Positions 1-8,074 of a stretch of 64,000 nt of DNA are shown here, piece after piece. A program made the translations under genes and the position numbers. The DNA comes from Sulfitobacter albidus (GTDB lineage Bacteria > Pseudomonadota > Alphaproteobacteria > Rhodobacterales > Rhodobacteraceae): assembly GCF_018200035.1 (NCBI RefSeq), contig NZ_CP073581.1, forward strand, positions 1,608,501 through 1,672,500, written 5' to 3'. Each line of letters begins with the position of its first letter. Position 1 is the stretch's first letter. The notes beneath the pieces are model-generated. The model was not told the origin of the DNA and ran no database searches. It saw nothing but the letters and a program-made list of their open reading frames with translations.

Positions 1-162
1 CAGTACCATCGCGGCGTTGGTCGCCATGTCGCCGTGGGCCGCATCGCGCGGTGGCTCGACCGTGACGTTGTCATAAACCAGCCCTGCGGGCAGGTCGCCC
101 GCGGCGTGCATCGCTTCGAGCGAGGCTAGGACAAGGGTACGGATATCGGCGAAAAGGTTCAT
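1..162 (-). CDS. argS: Arginine--tRNA ligase, N-terminal fragment
   Basis: The 54 visible codons are the start of a class I arginyl-tRNA synthetase, which charges tRNA-Arg; the rest lies beyond the left edge. The translation begins MNLFADIRTLVLASLEAMHA and ends HGDMATNAAMVL. This fits the Arg-tRNA synthetase N-terminal domain, in which a conserved HGD..A.N motif follows VEPPRDA. The gene is the last member of a minus-strand set dgt - SDR - argS, 60 bp after the SDR stop. Assignment rests on remembered family sequence, and the catalytic HIGH and KMSKS motifs are outside the window. Confidence 0.87.
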   Translation of the reverse strand, partial: MNLFADIRTLVLASLEAMHAAGDLPAGLVYDNVTVEPPRDAAHGDMATNAAMVL

Positions 163-222
163 GGCGGCGGCTCTTTGGCTAACGTGAGGCCCCCGTGTAC
201 CACGCGCGCCGCGCGCGTCAAT

Positions 223-828
223 CTAGAGACGCAGCTCCGCCCCGGTCAGGGGCCCGACGCTGCCCATCATCAGCCCCATCACCGCCGCGCGCGCCGGGGT
301 GATTGCGTCCTCGCGTACGGTGACGAGGTTCAGGCTCAGCCCATCGCGGTGCAGCGTGGCGGCAAAGGCATCCTGGGCCGCGCGCAAGGCCGGCACCATC
401 GCGCCCGCGCCCACGTCAAGCGCCTGTTCGGGGCGGCTGGCCACGGTGATGATCTGCCCTTCGCGCGCGGTCAGCGCAGGCATGAACCCCTGCACGATAC
501 CCTGCAGGACGGCGATGTTCTGGTCGATCTGGCGCGGCGCGCGCAGCGGCATAAGGTTGAGGACCGCATCCAGCCGCGCCTCCCCCCACTTGCGGCCCAC
601 TCGGCGCAGCGCGTCTTCGGGCGCACCGTTGAGCGCGAGCGGGATCGCACGGTCGACCCGATCGAGGGCTGCGGCATCCGTATCCGCTGCGATCACCTTC
701 GCGCCCGAGCCCGCAAAGGCGCGCGCCATCGCACGCCCGAAACCATCCGACGCCCCCAGGATCAGTATCCGCTGGCCGTGAAGCGCGCCCCGGCCGCGCG
801 TCGATTTACGTGTCTGTGTATCTAGCAT
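223..828 (-). CDS. Atypical short-chain dehydrogenase/reductase-like protein
   Basis: 201 aa with a Rossmann start: the glycine motif GASDGFG (residues 25-31) follows a beta strand, and an acidic AADT sits at the end of the second strand as in NAD-binding SDRs. The protein is short for the family (about 250 aa). The strand-4 motif normally NNAG reads NLMPL (91-95). After the Ser of TVAS (131) there is no Tyr or Lys before residue 161, so the YxxxK catalytic pair is absent. It is therefore either a non-catalytic Rossmann protein or a degenerate SDR. Its start overlaps the dgt stop by 23 bp and argS follows, so it is probably co-transcribed with both. Function unknown. Confidence 0.75.
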   Translation of the reverse strand: MLDTQTRKSTRGRGALHGQRILILGASDGFGRAMARAFAGSGAKVIAADTDAAALDRVDRAIPLALNGAPEDALRRVGRKWGEARLDAVLNLMPLRAPRQIDQNIAVLQGIVQGFMPALTAREGQIITVASRPEQALDVGAGAMVPALRAAQDAFAATLHRDGLSLNLVTVREDAITPARAAVMGLMMGSVGPLTGAELRL

Positions 829-2023
829 CGCTTTGTCTCCCTGCCGCGCGGGGCGTGCCGCCGATCAATCGCGCGTGCTCCTGCAGCGCAAAGCGGTCGG
901 TCATCCCGGCGATGTAATCGCTGACCATTCTTGCCAGCATTGTACGGTCTGCCCCCGCCGCCGCAACCTGCGCGGCCCAGTGTTTCGGCAACAATCCCGG
1001 CTGATCGAGAAACAATGGAAACAGCTCTTCAACCACGCGGGTCACCTCGGCGCGGATTTTCATCACCGACGGCGCGCGGTACATGCGGGTGAACAGGAAA
1101 TCGCGGATCTGGCGCAGATCCGACCAAAGCGGATCGGAAAACCGGATGACGGGTCGGCCCAGATCGCGGATGTCCTGCGCGCTGCGCGCGCCTGAGGCGT
1201 CGAGTGCGGCGGCAGAGGTTTCGATCACATCGGCCACCATCACGCCAAACACCCGGCGCAGCGCCTCATGGCGGCGGCGGTAGCCGTTGATCTCGGGATA
1301 GGCGGCATCGACCTGCGCGTAGGCCGCGCCGATGATCGGCAGTTCGGCAATCTGCGCATCCGTGAACAGCCCCGCACGCAGACCGTCGTGCAGATCGTGG
1401 TTGTTGTAGGCGATATCGTCCGACAGGGCCGCGACCTGCGCCTCGGCGCTGGCGTGGGTGTGTAGTTCCAGATCGTGGCGCGCGTTGTAGCCCGCTAACG
1501 CATGCGGCAGCGGATCATTGGCCGGATCATCGCCCGCGGCAGGCGCCACCGGACCGTTATGCTTGGCAATCCCCTCCAGCGTTTCCCACGTCAGGTTGAG
1601 CCCGTCGAAAGCGGCGTAGTGCCGTTCAAGATCGGTGACGATCTTGATGGCCTGTGCGTTATGGTCGAACCCGCCGTAGGGCGCCATGAGGGCGGCCAGC
1701 GCGTCCTCGCCGGTGTGTCCGAACGGCGGATGGCCCAGGTCGTGGGCCAGCGCAATCGCCTCCGTCAGCTCTCCGTTCAGACGCAGCGCGCCCGCGATGG
1801 TGCGCGCCACCTGCGCCACCTCGATCGAATGGGTCAGTCGCGTGCGGTAATAATCACCCTCATGCTCCACAAACACCTGGGTCTTGTGCTTGAGCCTGCG
1901 AAAGGCGCTGGCGTGGATGATGCGGTCGCGGTCACGCTGGAAACAGGTGCGAAAACTGCTCTCGTCCTCGGGCACGAGACGGCCCCGGGTGAGCGTCGGA
2001 TCAGAGGCATAGGATGCGCGCAT
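806..2023 (-). CDS. dgt: Deoxyguanosinetriphosphate triphosphohydrolase-like protein (HD domain)
   Basis: 405 aa HD-superfamily dNTP triphosphohydrolase, expected to cleave dGTP or other dNTPs to the nucleoside and tripolyphosphate. The metal site is visible: H65 in RLTHSIEVA, then H94-D95 in AHDLGHPPFGHTGE with further His at 98 and 103. The N-terminal signature FQRDRDRIIHASAFRRLKHKTQVF spans about residues 28-51. The start at 2023 (MRASYASDP) was chosen because the family begins this close to the FQRDRDR signature and longer readings run into the divergent erpA promoter region. It heads the dgt - SDR - argS set and is divergent from erpA, 100 bp away. Confidence 0.93.
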   Translation of the reverse strand: MRASYASDPTLTRGRLVPEDESSFRTCFQRDRDRIIHASAFRRLKHKTQVFVEHEGDYYRTRLTHSIEVAQVARTIAGALRLNGELTEAIALAHDLGHPPFGHTGEDALAALMAPYGGFDHNAQAIKIVTDLERHYAAFDGLNLTWETLEGIAKHNGPVAPAAGDDPANDPLPHALAGYNARHDLELHTHASAEAQVAALSDDIAYNNHDLHDGLRAGLFTDAQIAELPIIGAAYAQVDAAYPEINGYRRRHEALRRVFGVMVADVIETSAAALDASGARSAQDIRDLGRPVIRFSDPLWSDLRQIRDFLFTRMYRAPSVMKIRAEVTRVVEELFPLFLDQPGLLPKHWAAQVAAAGADRTMLARMVSDYIAGMTDRFALQEHARLIGGTPRAAGRQSDARYTDT

Positions 2024-2123
2024 GTGGTGTCCCAATTCGGCGGGGTTCTTGTTGCCCGCTCTGCGCCCCTCTATATTGCAGGGATACCGTAATGAAAACC
2101 GACACCCGTCCGGAGGTCCGCTC

Positions 2124-2447
2124 ATGAACATGCCGCCCAAAGTCACCGACCGCGCCTTTGCCCGCCTCGCAGAGATCGGCGCGGATGCCGAGGGCAAGGC
2201 CCTGCGCGTGGCCGTCGAAGGCGGTGGGTGTTCGGGGTTTCAGTACGAAATCGCGCTGGACGCCGCGAAGGACGATGATCTGGTGCTCGAGGGCGCGGGC
2301 CAACGGGTTGTTGTCGATGCGGTGTCGCTGCCGTTTCTGGCCAACGCCACGATTGATTTCACCGAAGAGCTGATTGGCGCGCGTTTTGTGATCGACAATC
2401 CCAATGCCACCTCGTCCTGCGGCTGCGGGACGTCCTTTTCGATGTAG
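2124..2447 (+). CDS. erpA: A-type iron-sulfur cluster insertion protein
   Basis: 107 aa A-type carrier that hands Fe-S clusters to apoproteins in the cytosol. The three cluster ligands are at C36 (GGGCSGFQY) and C99/C101 (SSCGCGTSF), exactly the IscA/ErpA/SufA pattern, and the length is normal. Start at 2124 is supported by a CGGAGG ribosome site at 2111-2116. ErpA is preferred over SufA because there are no suf genes nearby; the A-type subfamilies are hard to separate by eye. It is divergent from dgt and upstream of xthA, but 417 bp separate it from xthA, so co-transcription is uncertain. Confidence 0.88.
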   Translation: MNMPPKVTDRAFARLAEIGADAEGKALRVAVEGGGCSGFQYEIALDAAKDDDLVLEGAGQRVVVDAVSLPFLANATIDFTEELIGARFVIDNPNATSSCGCGTSFSM

Positions 2448-2864
2448 ATCCCGAACGCACCCCCGCCCCGGCTGTCGCGGTCTTGGGGGGACGACCCCAC
2501 ACCACGGATGTGGCCCGGTCGCTGGCGGGCCGCCACGTGAGCGCCCGTGGCGTGGGGGTTCTTCTCGACTTCGGCGCCCGGCGTCGGCTACGGATTTAAG
2601 GGCAAAAGCTGTCGGGGTCGTGTCGTGCGATGCGCCCTGCCCCTAATCGACGGCAAGGCAGATGTCCCAGGTACTGACCCGCGCCGCGCGTTTGTGATTG
2701 CCTGGCTGGGCAACCGCGCGCCATCGGAACAGGTAGCTTTAGGCTAGCAGAATACGGCCCAAGCGGGAAGTCTTTTTCCGCGCACCCGGTATGGGCGAGC
2801 CGCGACCGGGCTTGTCCCGCCCGCGGTCATCGGCGATAGAGAGAAGGATCCAAGGAGTGCGCCC
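2448..2864. other. 417-bp intergenic region between erpA and xthA
   Basis: No gene is supported here. A 7-bp stem (CGCCACG 2531-2537 / CGTGGCG 2546-2552, 8-nt loop) lies about 85 bp after erpA and may slow or end its transcript, but it has no T-run. The region just before xthA carries AAGGAG as its ribosome site. No convincing sigma-70 promoter pair was found. Confidence 0.5.
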
Positions 2865-3647
2865 ATGAAAATCGCCACCTTCAACATCAACGGCATCAAG
2901 GCGCGTATCAACGCCCTGCCCGCCTGGCTCGATGAGGCGGCGCCGGACGTGGTGCTGATGCAGGAGATCAAATCCGTCGACGAGGCGTTCCCCCGCGAGA
3001 TTTTTGAAGAGCGTGGCTATAACGTCGAGGTACACGGGCAGAAATCCTTTAACGGGGTCGGCATCCTGTCCAAATACCCGCTTGAGGACGTGCAGCGAGG
3101 CCTGCCAGGCGACAAAGCGGACGATCAGGCCCGCTATATCGAGGCAACGGTGGTTGGCGCACGCGATGCCGTGCGGCTGTGCGGGCTGTATCTGCCCAAT
3201 GGCAATCCCGCACCGGGGCAGAAATACGACTACAAGCTGGCCTGGATGAAGCGCCTGCGCGCCCGCGCGCAGGCCTTGCTGGCCGAAGAGACGCCGTTTC
3301 TGATGGCCGGGGATTACAACATCATTCCACAACCCGAAGACGCTGCCCGCCCGCAGGCATGGGCCGAGGACGCGCTCTTTCGGCCCGAATCGCGTGCGGC
3401 GTGGCGTGAGCTGCTGGCGCTGGGTCTGACAGAGGCGTTTCGCGCACGCGTTCAGGCGCCGGGGCATTATTCGTTCTGGGATTATCAGGCCGGCGCGTGG
3501 AACCGCAACGATGGTATTCGCATCGATCACTTCCTGCTGTGCCCCTATACCGCCGACCGTCTGCGCGACTGCCAGATCGACAAGGAAATCCGCGGCCACG
3601 AGAAGCCGTCGGATCACGTGCCGGTCTGGGTGGAGCTGGACCTTTAG
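2865..3647 (+). CDS. xthA: Exodeoxyribonuclease III
   Basis: 260 aa AP endonuclease/3' exonuclease of the EEP fold, acting in base excision repair. Catalytic residues are all present: N7 (TFNING), E34 (LMQEIKS), D150 and N152 (AGDYNI), D221 (RIDHFL) and the terminal D250-H251 (KPSDHVP). The length matches ExoIII (about 260-270 aa). Start 2865 has an AAGGAG ribosome site about 8 bp upstream. It stands alone on the plus strand; the next gene begins 142 bp later. Confidence 0.95.
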   Translation: MKIATFNINGIKARINALPAWLDEAAPDVVLMQEIKSVDEAFPREIFEERGYNVEVHGQKSFNGVGILSKYPLEDVQRGLPGDKADDQARYIEATVVGARDAVRLCGLYLPNGNPAPGQKYDYKLAWMKRLRARAQALLAEETPFLMAGDYNIIPQPEDAARPQAWAEDALFRPESRAAWRELLALGLTEAFRARVQAPGHYSFWDYQAGAWNRNDGIRIDHFLLCPYTADRLRDCQIDKEIRGHEKPSDHVPVWVELDL

Positions 3648-3789
3648 TCCAAGGGCCATGCCGGGGTCTCACACAATGTGACAGACCGACAGATCAGTCA
3701 CAAAAGCGTCTGGCCGGGAACGGTACGGGCCTTTGCGTCGTTCCCTTTGCGACGCACCGAACGGGTGCCTGAATAAAAGGAACGACACA

Positions 3790-4275
3790 ATGAAACGTAC
3801 AGTATTTGCCACCGCCGCTCTGACACTTGCTCTGGGCGCGACCGCCGCCACATCTGCCACGATGGTCAAGGAAATTGACGTGGATACCGAACTTTCGGCC
3901 ATCCAGAACGAACGCGCCGTCGAGGTGTTGACGACACTGGACGCCGACCTTGAGAAAGCCATCGCATCACGGCTCGTGGACCGTCTGGACGATCGCGGCG
4001 CGCGCGTGCTTATCGACATCGACGAAGTCTCGCTCGCCAACAGTTTCGAGCAGGCGGTGGGGTCGGAAGATGCCGTGCTGGTGGGCGATGTGAGCCTGCG
4101 TATCCCGGGCATCGCCAACAACCAGAATTACACGCTGACCGTCTCTTCCAGCCAGGCGCAGGCCTATTTCCCCGACGGGACACAGCTGGCCGATTTCACC
4201 CTGTCGAGCGATGTCTACTACACTGCGATGATCGACGCCTTTGCCGATAACGTGGTGCGCAACCTCGATAAATAA
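3790..4275 (+). CDS. Exported protein of unknown function
   Basis: 161 aa with a clear Sec signal peptide (MKRTVFATAALTLALGATAATSA, cut expected near residue 23). The mature part is acidic and mixed alpha/beta: a helix rich in Asp, Glu and Leu (about 30-60), then strands with VLIDIDEVSL and YTLTVSSS. No catalytic motif or Cys is seen and I do not recognise the family. An AAAGGAA ribosome site precedes the chosen ATG. A GC-rich hairpin (4286-4312) follows the stop and separates it from the converging EamA gene. Likely a small periplasmic protein. Confidence 0.75.
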   Translation: MKRTVFATAALTLALGATAATSATMVKEIDVDTELSAIQNERAVEVLTTLDADLEKAIASRLVDRLDDRGARVLIDIDEVSLANSFEQAVGSEDAVLVGDVSLRIPGIANNQNYTLTVSSSQAQAYFPDGTQLADFTLSSDVYYTAMIDAFADNVVRNLDK

Positions 4276-4285
4276 GGACGGCTTG

Positions 4286-4312
4286 GGGGGCGCGGGAAGG
4301 ATCCGCGCCCCC
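4286..4312. terminator. GC-rich hairpin between converging genes
   Basis: A 10-bp perfect stem (GGGGGCGCGG 4286-4295 / CCGCGCCCCC 4303-4312) with a 7-nt loop lies 11 bp after the exported-protein stop and 15 bp from the end of the converging EamA gene. It lacks a T-run, so its terminator role is inferred from position and strength only. Confidence 0.45.
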
Positions 4313-4326
4313 TCCGCCCGGCGCAA

Positions 4327-5192
4327 TCACGCCCGACTGCGCCGGGCAGGCAACACTTCCAACACCCCCGCAAGCAAGACAAGCGCCCCGCCTGCTATCT
4401 CGATGGGATGCAGATGCTCCCCGGCGAGCACGGCAGCGGAGAGGGCCGCGATCAGGACTTCGCTCATCAACAAGATGCCCGTGCGCGCGGGATCAAGGCG
4501 CGCGGTGGCCCACATCAGCGCGGCGATAGAGATCCCCCACCACAACACACCTGCCCCCCCGCAATCAGCGCGGCACGCAGACCCACCGGCGGCAGCGGCG
4601 CCAGAACCGGCGCGAGGATCAGCGCCATCACCGCGGCCCCCACCACAAACACAAACGCCGAGGGCAGTGGCGCGAGCGTATTGCGCAGCCGGATGCCCGT
4701 CGAGCCGATGGCCCAGAGGATACCGGAAGCCAGCCCCATCCACTCCCCCAGCGCGCGCGGGATCGGCCAGTCGCCCTTTGCGGCGAGCATCAGGGCAAGA
4801 CCGGCGAGCCCCGCCGCAATCGCAGCGATGCGCAGGGCCGTGGCGCGCTGGCCAAGGACCAGCCGCGCAATCAGCGTGCTCCAGACCGGGGTCAGAAAGA
4901 ACAACAGCGTCACGATGGCGACACGGCCGTAGATGAAACTGATCGAATAGAGCGCAAACCCCGCGCCCCCGGCAAAAAGCGCCGCAAGGGCCAGCCGGTC
5001 GGCACGGGCCAGGCTCCGCCGCGCGCGCCAGGCCACGGGTGACAGAAACAGCGTTCCGGCCAGGGCAATCGCAACCGTACCCCACGCGCCCTGCGCACCG
5101 GCGCCGTCAAGGGCGCGCACCGGGATCCAGTAGAGGCCCCAGAAGATCCCCGTCACGATGACGATCAGGGTTGCGCGGGCGGCTTCACTCAC
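4327..5192 (-). pseudogene. EamA/DMT-family transporter, frameshifted as sequenced
   Basis: Two overlapping reading frames together make one 10-segment drug/metabolite transporter of about 288 aa, the normal EamA length. The first frame starts at 5192 (MSEAARATLIVIVTGIFWG) and runs to GLRAALIAGG, then ends at 4515 after a short nonsense tail. The second frame continues GVLWWGISIAALMWATARL to the stop at 4327. The break falls in a run of seven C (4554-4560; G7 on the coding strand), and one extra G restores the frame. It is either a recent null mutation or a homopolymer error in the assembly. The start overlaps the HNH gene stop by 4 bp, so the two are coupled. Confidence 0.85.
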
Positions 5193-5773
5193 GCTTCGAG
5201 CTCGGCGTCCCAGTAGAGGAAGTCCATCCAGCTGTCGTGCATGTAGTTGGGGGGAAACTTGCGGCCCAGATTGCGCAGCTCTTCGGCCTGCGGCTGGCGC
5301 GGCGCGCGGCGCAGCGAGAACCCGACCTGTTTGAGCGAGCGTGACCCCTTGCGCAGGTTGCAGGGGCTACAGGCGGCCACGACGTTTTGCCAACTGGTGA
5401 TGCCACCGCTGGCGCGCGGGACCACATGATCGAACGTCAGATCACCGCGCGCGCCACAGTACTGACACGCGAATTGGTCGCGCAGAAATAAATTAAAGCG
5501 CGTGAAGGCCACGCGCTTTTGGGGTTTGACGTAATCCTTGAGCACCACCACCGACGGTATGCGCAGCGTGGTGGTCGGACTGTGCACACAGTCTTCGTAT
5601 TCGGCGACGATATCGACCCTGTCGAGGTATTTCGCCTTCACCGCTTCCTGCCAGGTCCATAGCGACAGTGGGTAATAGCTGAGGGGGCGATAGTCCGCAT
5701 TCAGCACCAGCGCCGGACGGTGCTTCAGCCCGGCGGGCTGTCTGGTGAATTCGGTCCTGAAATCTCCGTCCAT
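5189..5773 (-). CDS. HNH endonuclease family protein
   Basis: 194 aa HNH nuclease of the conserved chromosomal type. A zinc site is formed by C103-xx-C106 and C135-xx-C138; between them lies the metal/catalytic segment FDHVVPR (D115, H116) and N130, with N139 after the second Cys pair. The N-terminal half (ALVLNADYRPL) is typical of this family, which is found in single copy in many bacteria; its substrate is not established. The gene overlaps the downstream EamA gene by 4 bp. A plausible promoter lies at 5804-5831. Confidence 0.88.
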   Translation of the reverse strand: MDGDFRTEFTRQPAGLKHRPALVLNADYRPLSYYPLSLWTWQEAVKAKYLDRVDIVAEYEDCVHSPTTTLRIPSVVVLKDYVKPQKRVAFTRFNLFLRDQFACQYCGARGDLTFDHVVPRASGGITSWQNVVAACSPCNLRKGSRSLKQVGFSLRRAPRQPQAEELRNLGRKFPPNYMHDSWMDFLYWDAELEA

Positions 5774-5803
5774 GCGGTGTCATCCCCTCACAACCATGGT
5801 CTG

Positions 5804-5831
5804 ACTATATCTCGCGGTTTGAAGCTGGCAA
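5804..5831 (-). promoter_or_regulatory. Candidate sigma-70 promoter of the HNH gene
   Basis: On the minus strand, TTGCCA (5831-5826) and TATAGT (5809-5804) are separated by 16 bp, about 30 bp upstream of the HNH start. The match is good for this GC-rich genome but unsupported by experiment. Confidence 0.42.
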
Positions 5832-5881
5832 GCCTTGCGTTGCCACAAGATGTCGCAGGTAAATGTTACAGGGATTTGACG

Positions 5882-5906
5882 ATGCGCCCCACCGCAGAGG
5901 GCGCAT
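5882..5906. terminator. Hairpin downstream of the esterase gene
   Basis: An 8-bp perfect stem (ATGCGCCC 5882-5889 / GGGCGCAT 5899-5906, 9-nt loop) lies between the esterase stop and the HNH promoter. No T-run follows on either strand. It may end the cobK - glycosylase - esterase transcript. Confidence 0.35.
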
Positions 5907-5968
5907 GTGGAGCAGCCGCCGTGCAATAGGTATTTTGAAAAGGGTGCAGGGGGGACGGCGCGCGGCGA

Positions 5969-6634
5969 TCAGAGGTTGAGCTTGTCGCGCATGAAGGCGA
6001 GCGCCACCTGCAACCCGTCGGGCGCGATACCGTGCGCGGTGCCGTTCATCACGTGGGCGTAGACTTCGGTCCAACCGGCCTCCTGCAGGGCTTCGGCGGC
6101 TTGCGGCAGCGATTGCGGCGGCACGACGTCGTCCTGATCTCCGTGCACCAAGAGTACCGGCGGGCGGCTGATCGCCTCATCCTTGAGCGTTTCGGGGTTC
6201 AGCAGGCGACCCGAGAAGGCCACGATGCCCGCAACCTCGTCCTCGCGGCGTGGCGCCACGTGCAGCGACATCATGGTGCCCTGGGAAAAGCCAAAGAGGA
6301 CGACCTGTTCGGGCAGCACGTCTTCGTCGACCATGAGCGCATCCAGATAGGCATTCAGGTCGGCGACGGCCATTTCCATGCCGCGCGACGATTCCTCCTC
6401 GGATGAGCCGTCGATCCAGGGAATCGGGAACCATTGGTAGCCGTTCGGCATGCCAGGGATGTTTTCGGGCGCGTCGGGGGCCACAAAAAGCGTATCGGGC
6501 AGATGCTCGCCCAGCGGATCGGCAAGCCCCAGAAGATCCGCGCCATTGGCCCCGTAGCCGTGCAGGAAGACGACGACCGAGCGGGTCGTGCCGCTGACCG
6601 GTTCGCGGCGTTCCGAATTGAGTACCCGTGTCAT
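5969..6634 (-). CDS. Phospholipase/carboxylesterase-type alpha/beta hydrolase
   Basis: 221 aa, the size of the EstB/acyl-protein thioesterase-like carboxylesterases. The catalytic triad is visible: nucleophile S117 in GFSQG, acid D168 or D169 in GDQDDVVP, and H201 in TAHGI. The oxyanion segment FLHGYGANG is at residues 23-31. No signal peptide, so cytosolic. Start 6634 overlaps the stop of the upstream glycosylase gene by 4 bp, so it is translationally coupled in the cobK - glycosylase - esterase operon. The substrate cannot be read from the sequence. Confidence 0.88.
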   Translation of the reverse strand: MTRVLNSERREPVSGTTRSVVVFLHGYGANGADLLGLADPLGEHLPDTLFVAPDAPENIPGMPNGYQWFPIPWIDGSSEEESSRGMEMAVADLNAYLDALMVDEDVLPEQVVLFGFSQGTMMSLHVAPRREDEVAGIVAFSGRLLNPETLKDEAISRPPVLLVHGDQDDVVPPQSLPQAAEALQEAGWTEVYAHVMNGTAHGIAPDGLQVALAFMRDKLNL

Positions 6635-7260
6635 AGCATTCCTTCGCGTTGCTTGGCGTGTCTGTAGTAGGTGAAGAGCAGCCGTGCCGCAACCGACCGC
6701 CAGGGCGACCAGTCCTGAGCGCGGGTGTCCAGCTCTTTGACGGTCGGGCGCTGCGGCAGATCAAAGAGCATGCGCGTGGCCTCCTGCAGCGCCAGATCGG
6801 CGGGGGCGAAAACATCCGGGCGCCCCAGGTTGAACATCGCGTAGACCTGCGCGGTCCAGGCCCCGATGCCCGTGATCCGGGTGAGCGTGGCGATCACCTG
6901 CGGATCGGGCATGTCGCGCAAAGCGTCGAAATCCACCCCGGCCTCAGCCAGCGCGCGGGCATAGCGCATCTTGGGACGGCTCAGGCCGCAGGCGCGCAGG
7001 GCGTCCTCATCCGCGCCGTTGATGGCGGCAGGGGTCGTCAGGCCCGCGCCCTCGACCCGCGCCCAGATCGCGCGCGCCGAGGCGACGGAGACCTGCTGGC
7101 CTACGATCTTTTGCAGCAGGGCGGCAAATCCGTCGGGTTCCAGCCGCAGCGGCAACGGGCCGATTTCCGTGAGCGCATGGGCAAAGCGCGGCTCACGCGC
7201 GGCGAGCCAGGCGGCCCCTTCGGCGACATCTGCGTCGGTGTGGATCAGGTGCTGGCCCAT
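6631..7260 (-). CDS. DNA-3-methyladenine glycosylase II (AlkA-like, HhH-GPD)
   Basis: 209 aa HhH-GPD base-excision glycosylase that removes alkylated bases. The helix-hairpin-helix LTRITGIGAWTA (126-137) is followed by the catalytic Asp in FAPADLAL (D155). The conserved core helix KIVGQQVSVASA is at residues 51-62. It lacks the extra N-terminal domain of E. coli AlkA, as is usual in alphaproteobacteria. The start at 7260 (MGQHLIH) overlaps the cobK end by 16 bp. Part of the cobK - glycosylase - esterase transcript. Confidence 0.9.
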   Translation of the reverse strand: MGQHLIHTDADVAEGAAWLAAREPRFAHALTEIGPLPLRLEPDGFAALLQKIVGQQVSVASARAIWARVEGAGLTTPAAINGADEDALRACGLSRPKMRYARALAEAGVDFDALRDMPDPQVIATLTRITGIGAWTAQVYAMFNLGRPDVFAPADLALQEATRMLFDLPQRPTVKELDTRAQDWSPWRSVAARLLFTYYRHAKQREGML

Positions 7261-7976
7261 GCAATGGCCCTTTCCGGCGCTGAGGTGATAGTGATCTCTG
7301 CCGGCAGCGCGGGCCGGTCGATCAGGATCGTGCGTATGCCAAGGGCGCGCGCGGCGTCGATCTTGGGGCGGCTGGCGGTGCCGCCCAGATTGCGCGCGAT
7401 CAGCGTGTCGATGCGCAGCTCGGCAAAGAGCGCGCGTTCCTGTGCCGTGTCGAAAGGCGGATCGCCAAAGCTGAGCGTGACAAAGGGCACCGGCGCGGGG
7501 CGGTCGTGCCGACGGGTCTGGCGCAGGAAAACCACCTCTCCGCCGAAGCGCTGCATCGCGGGCAGACTGTCCCAACCGGTGGCGGCAAAGACGCGGGCGC
7601 CGGCGGCCGCAAAAGCTGCATGTGCGTCCGGGGCAGAGGTGCAATGCGGCGGGTCGGTGGGCCACGCGGGCCGCTCAAGCCGCAGATAGGGCAGCGAGAG
7701 CTGCGCACAGGCCGCGACCGCTTGCGCGGTCAGCCTGCGGTCAAACACGTGACTGGCGTCAAGCACGGCCGTAACGCCCGCCTCGCGCACAAAGGCCGCC
7801 AACGCAGACGCATCCTCGAACCGGCGCAGCACGGGCGGTTGCGGCATCAATGACGGACCACGGGGCGCCTCGGACAGCACCGCGGTAAATCGCACGCCCG
7901 CGGCAGCCAGCCCTTCGGCCACGCGCCGGGCCTCAAAACTGCCCGACAGCAGGAGGATATGCGAGGATGGTCCCAT
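7245..7976 (-). CDS. cobK: Precorrin-6A reductase
   Basis: 243 aa; CobK reduces precorrin-6A with NADPH in aerobic cobalamin (B12) synthesis. Support comes from the N-terminal nucleotide motif LLLSGSFEARRVAEGLA, the internal DASHVFD segment and the C-terminal segment with ARNLGGTASRPKIDAARALG, which resembles the family's conserved GG..S..K region. Length is typical (about 245 aa). Start 7976 was chosen because it places the glycine motif about 10 residues in. No other cob genes are in the window, but the organism uses B12 in its ribonucleotide reductase. It heads the three-gene minus-strand operon. Confidence 0.85.
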   Translation of the reverse strand: MGPSSHILLLSGSFEARRVAEGLAAAGVRFTAVLSEAPRGPSLMPQPPVLRRFEDASALAAFVREAGVTAVLDASHVFDRRLTAQAVAACAQLSLPYLRLERPAWPTDPPHCTSAPDAHAAFAAAGARVFAATGWDSLPAMQRFGGEVVFLRQTRRHDRPAPVPFVTLSFGDPPFDTAQERALFAELRIDTLIARNLGGTASRPKIDAARALGIRTILIDRPALPAEITITSAPERAIAWAST

Positions 7977-8074
7977 CGCCCGCACATTCGCGCGCCCGTC
8001 CCCGATGCGCAAGCGGGGTTGCCCCGCCCTGCCCCGCGGCGTACCGATTACGCCAAGCAAAAGGGACGCGGGCG

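Noticed and set aside
1502..2092. Long plus-strand frame opposite dgt
   Set aside because: It is the mirror of a well-supported gene, with His/Arg-rich composition and no recognisable domain.
2438..2600. A frame reading VAVLGGRPHTTDVARSLAG in the gap after erpA
   Set aside because: It looks like a nucleotide-binding start but has no start codon or ribosome site, runs into a stop after about 50 codons, and lies in GC-rich DNA where chance frames are common.
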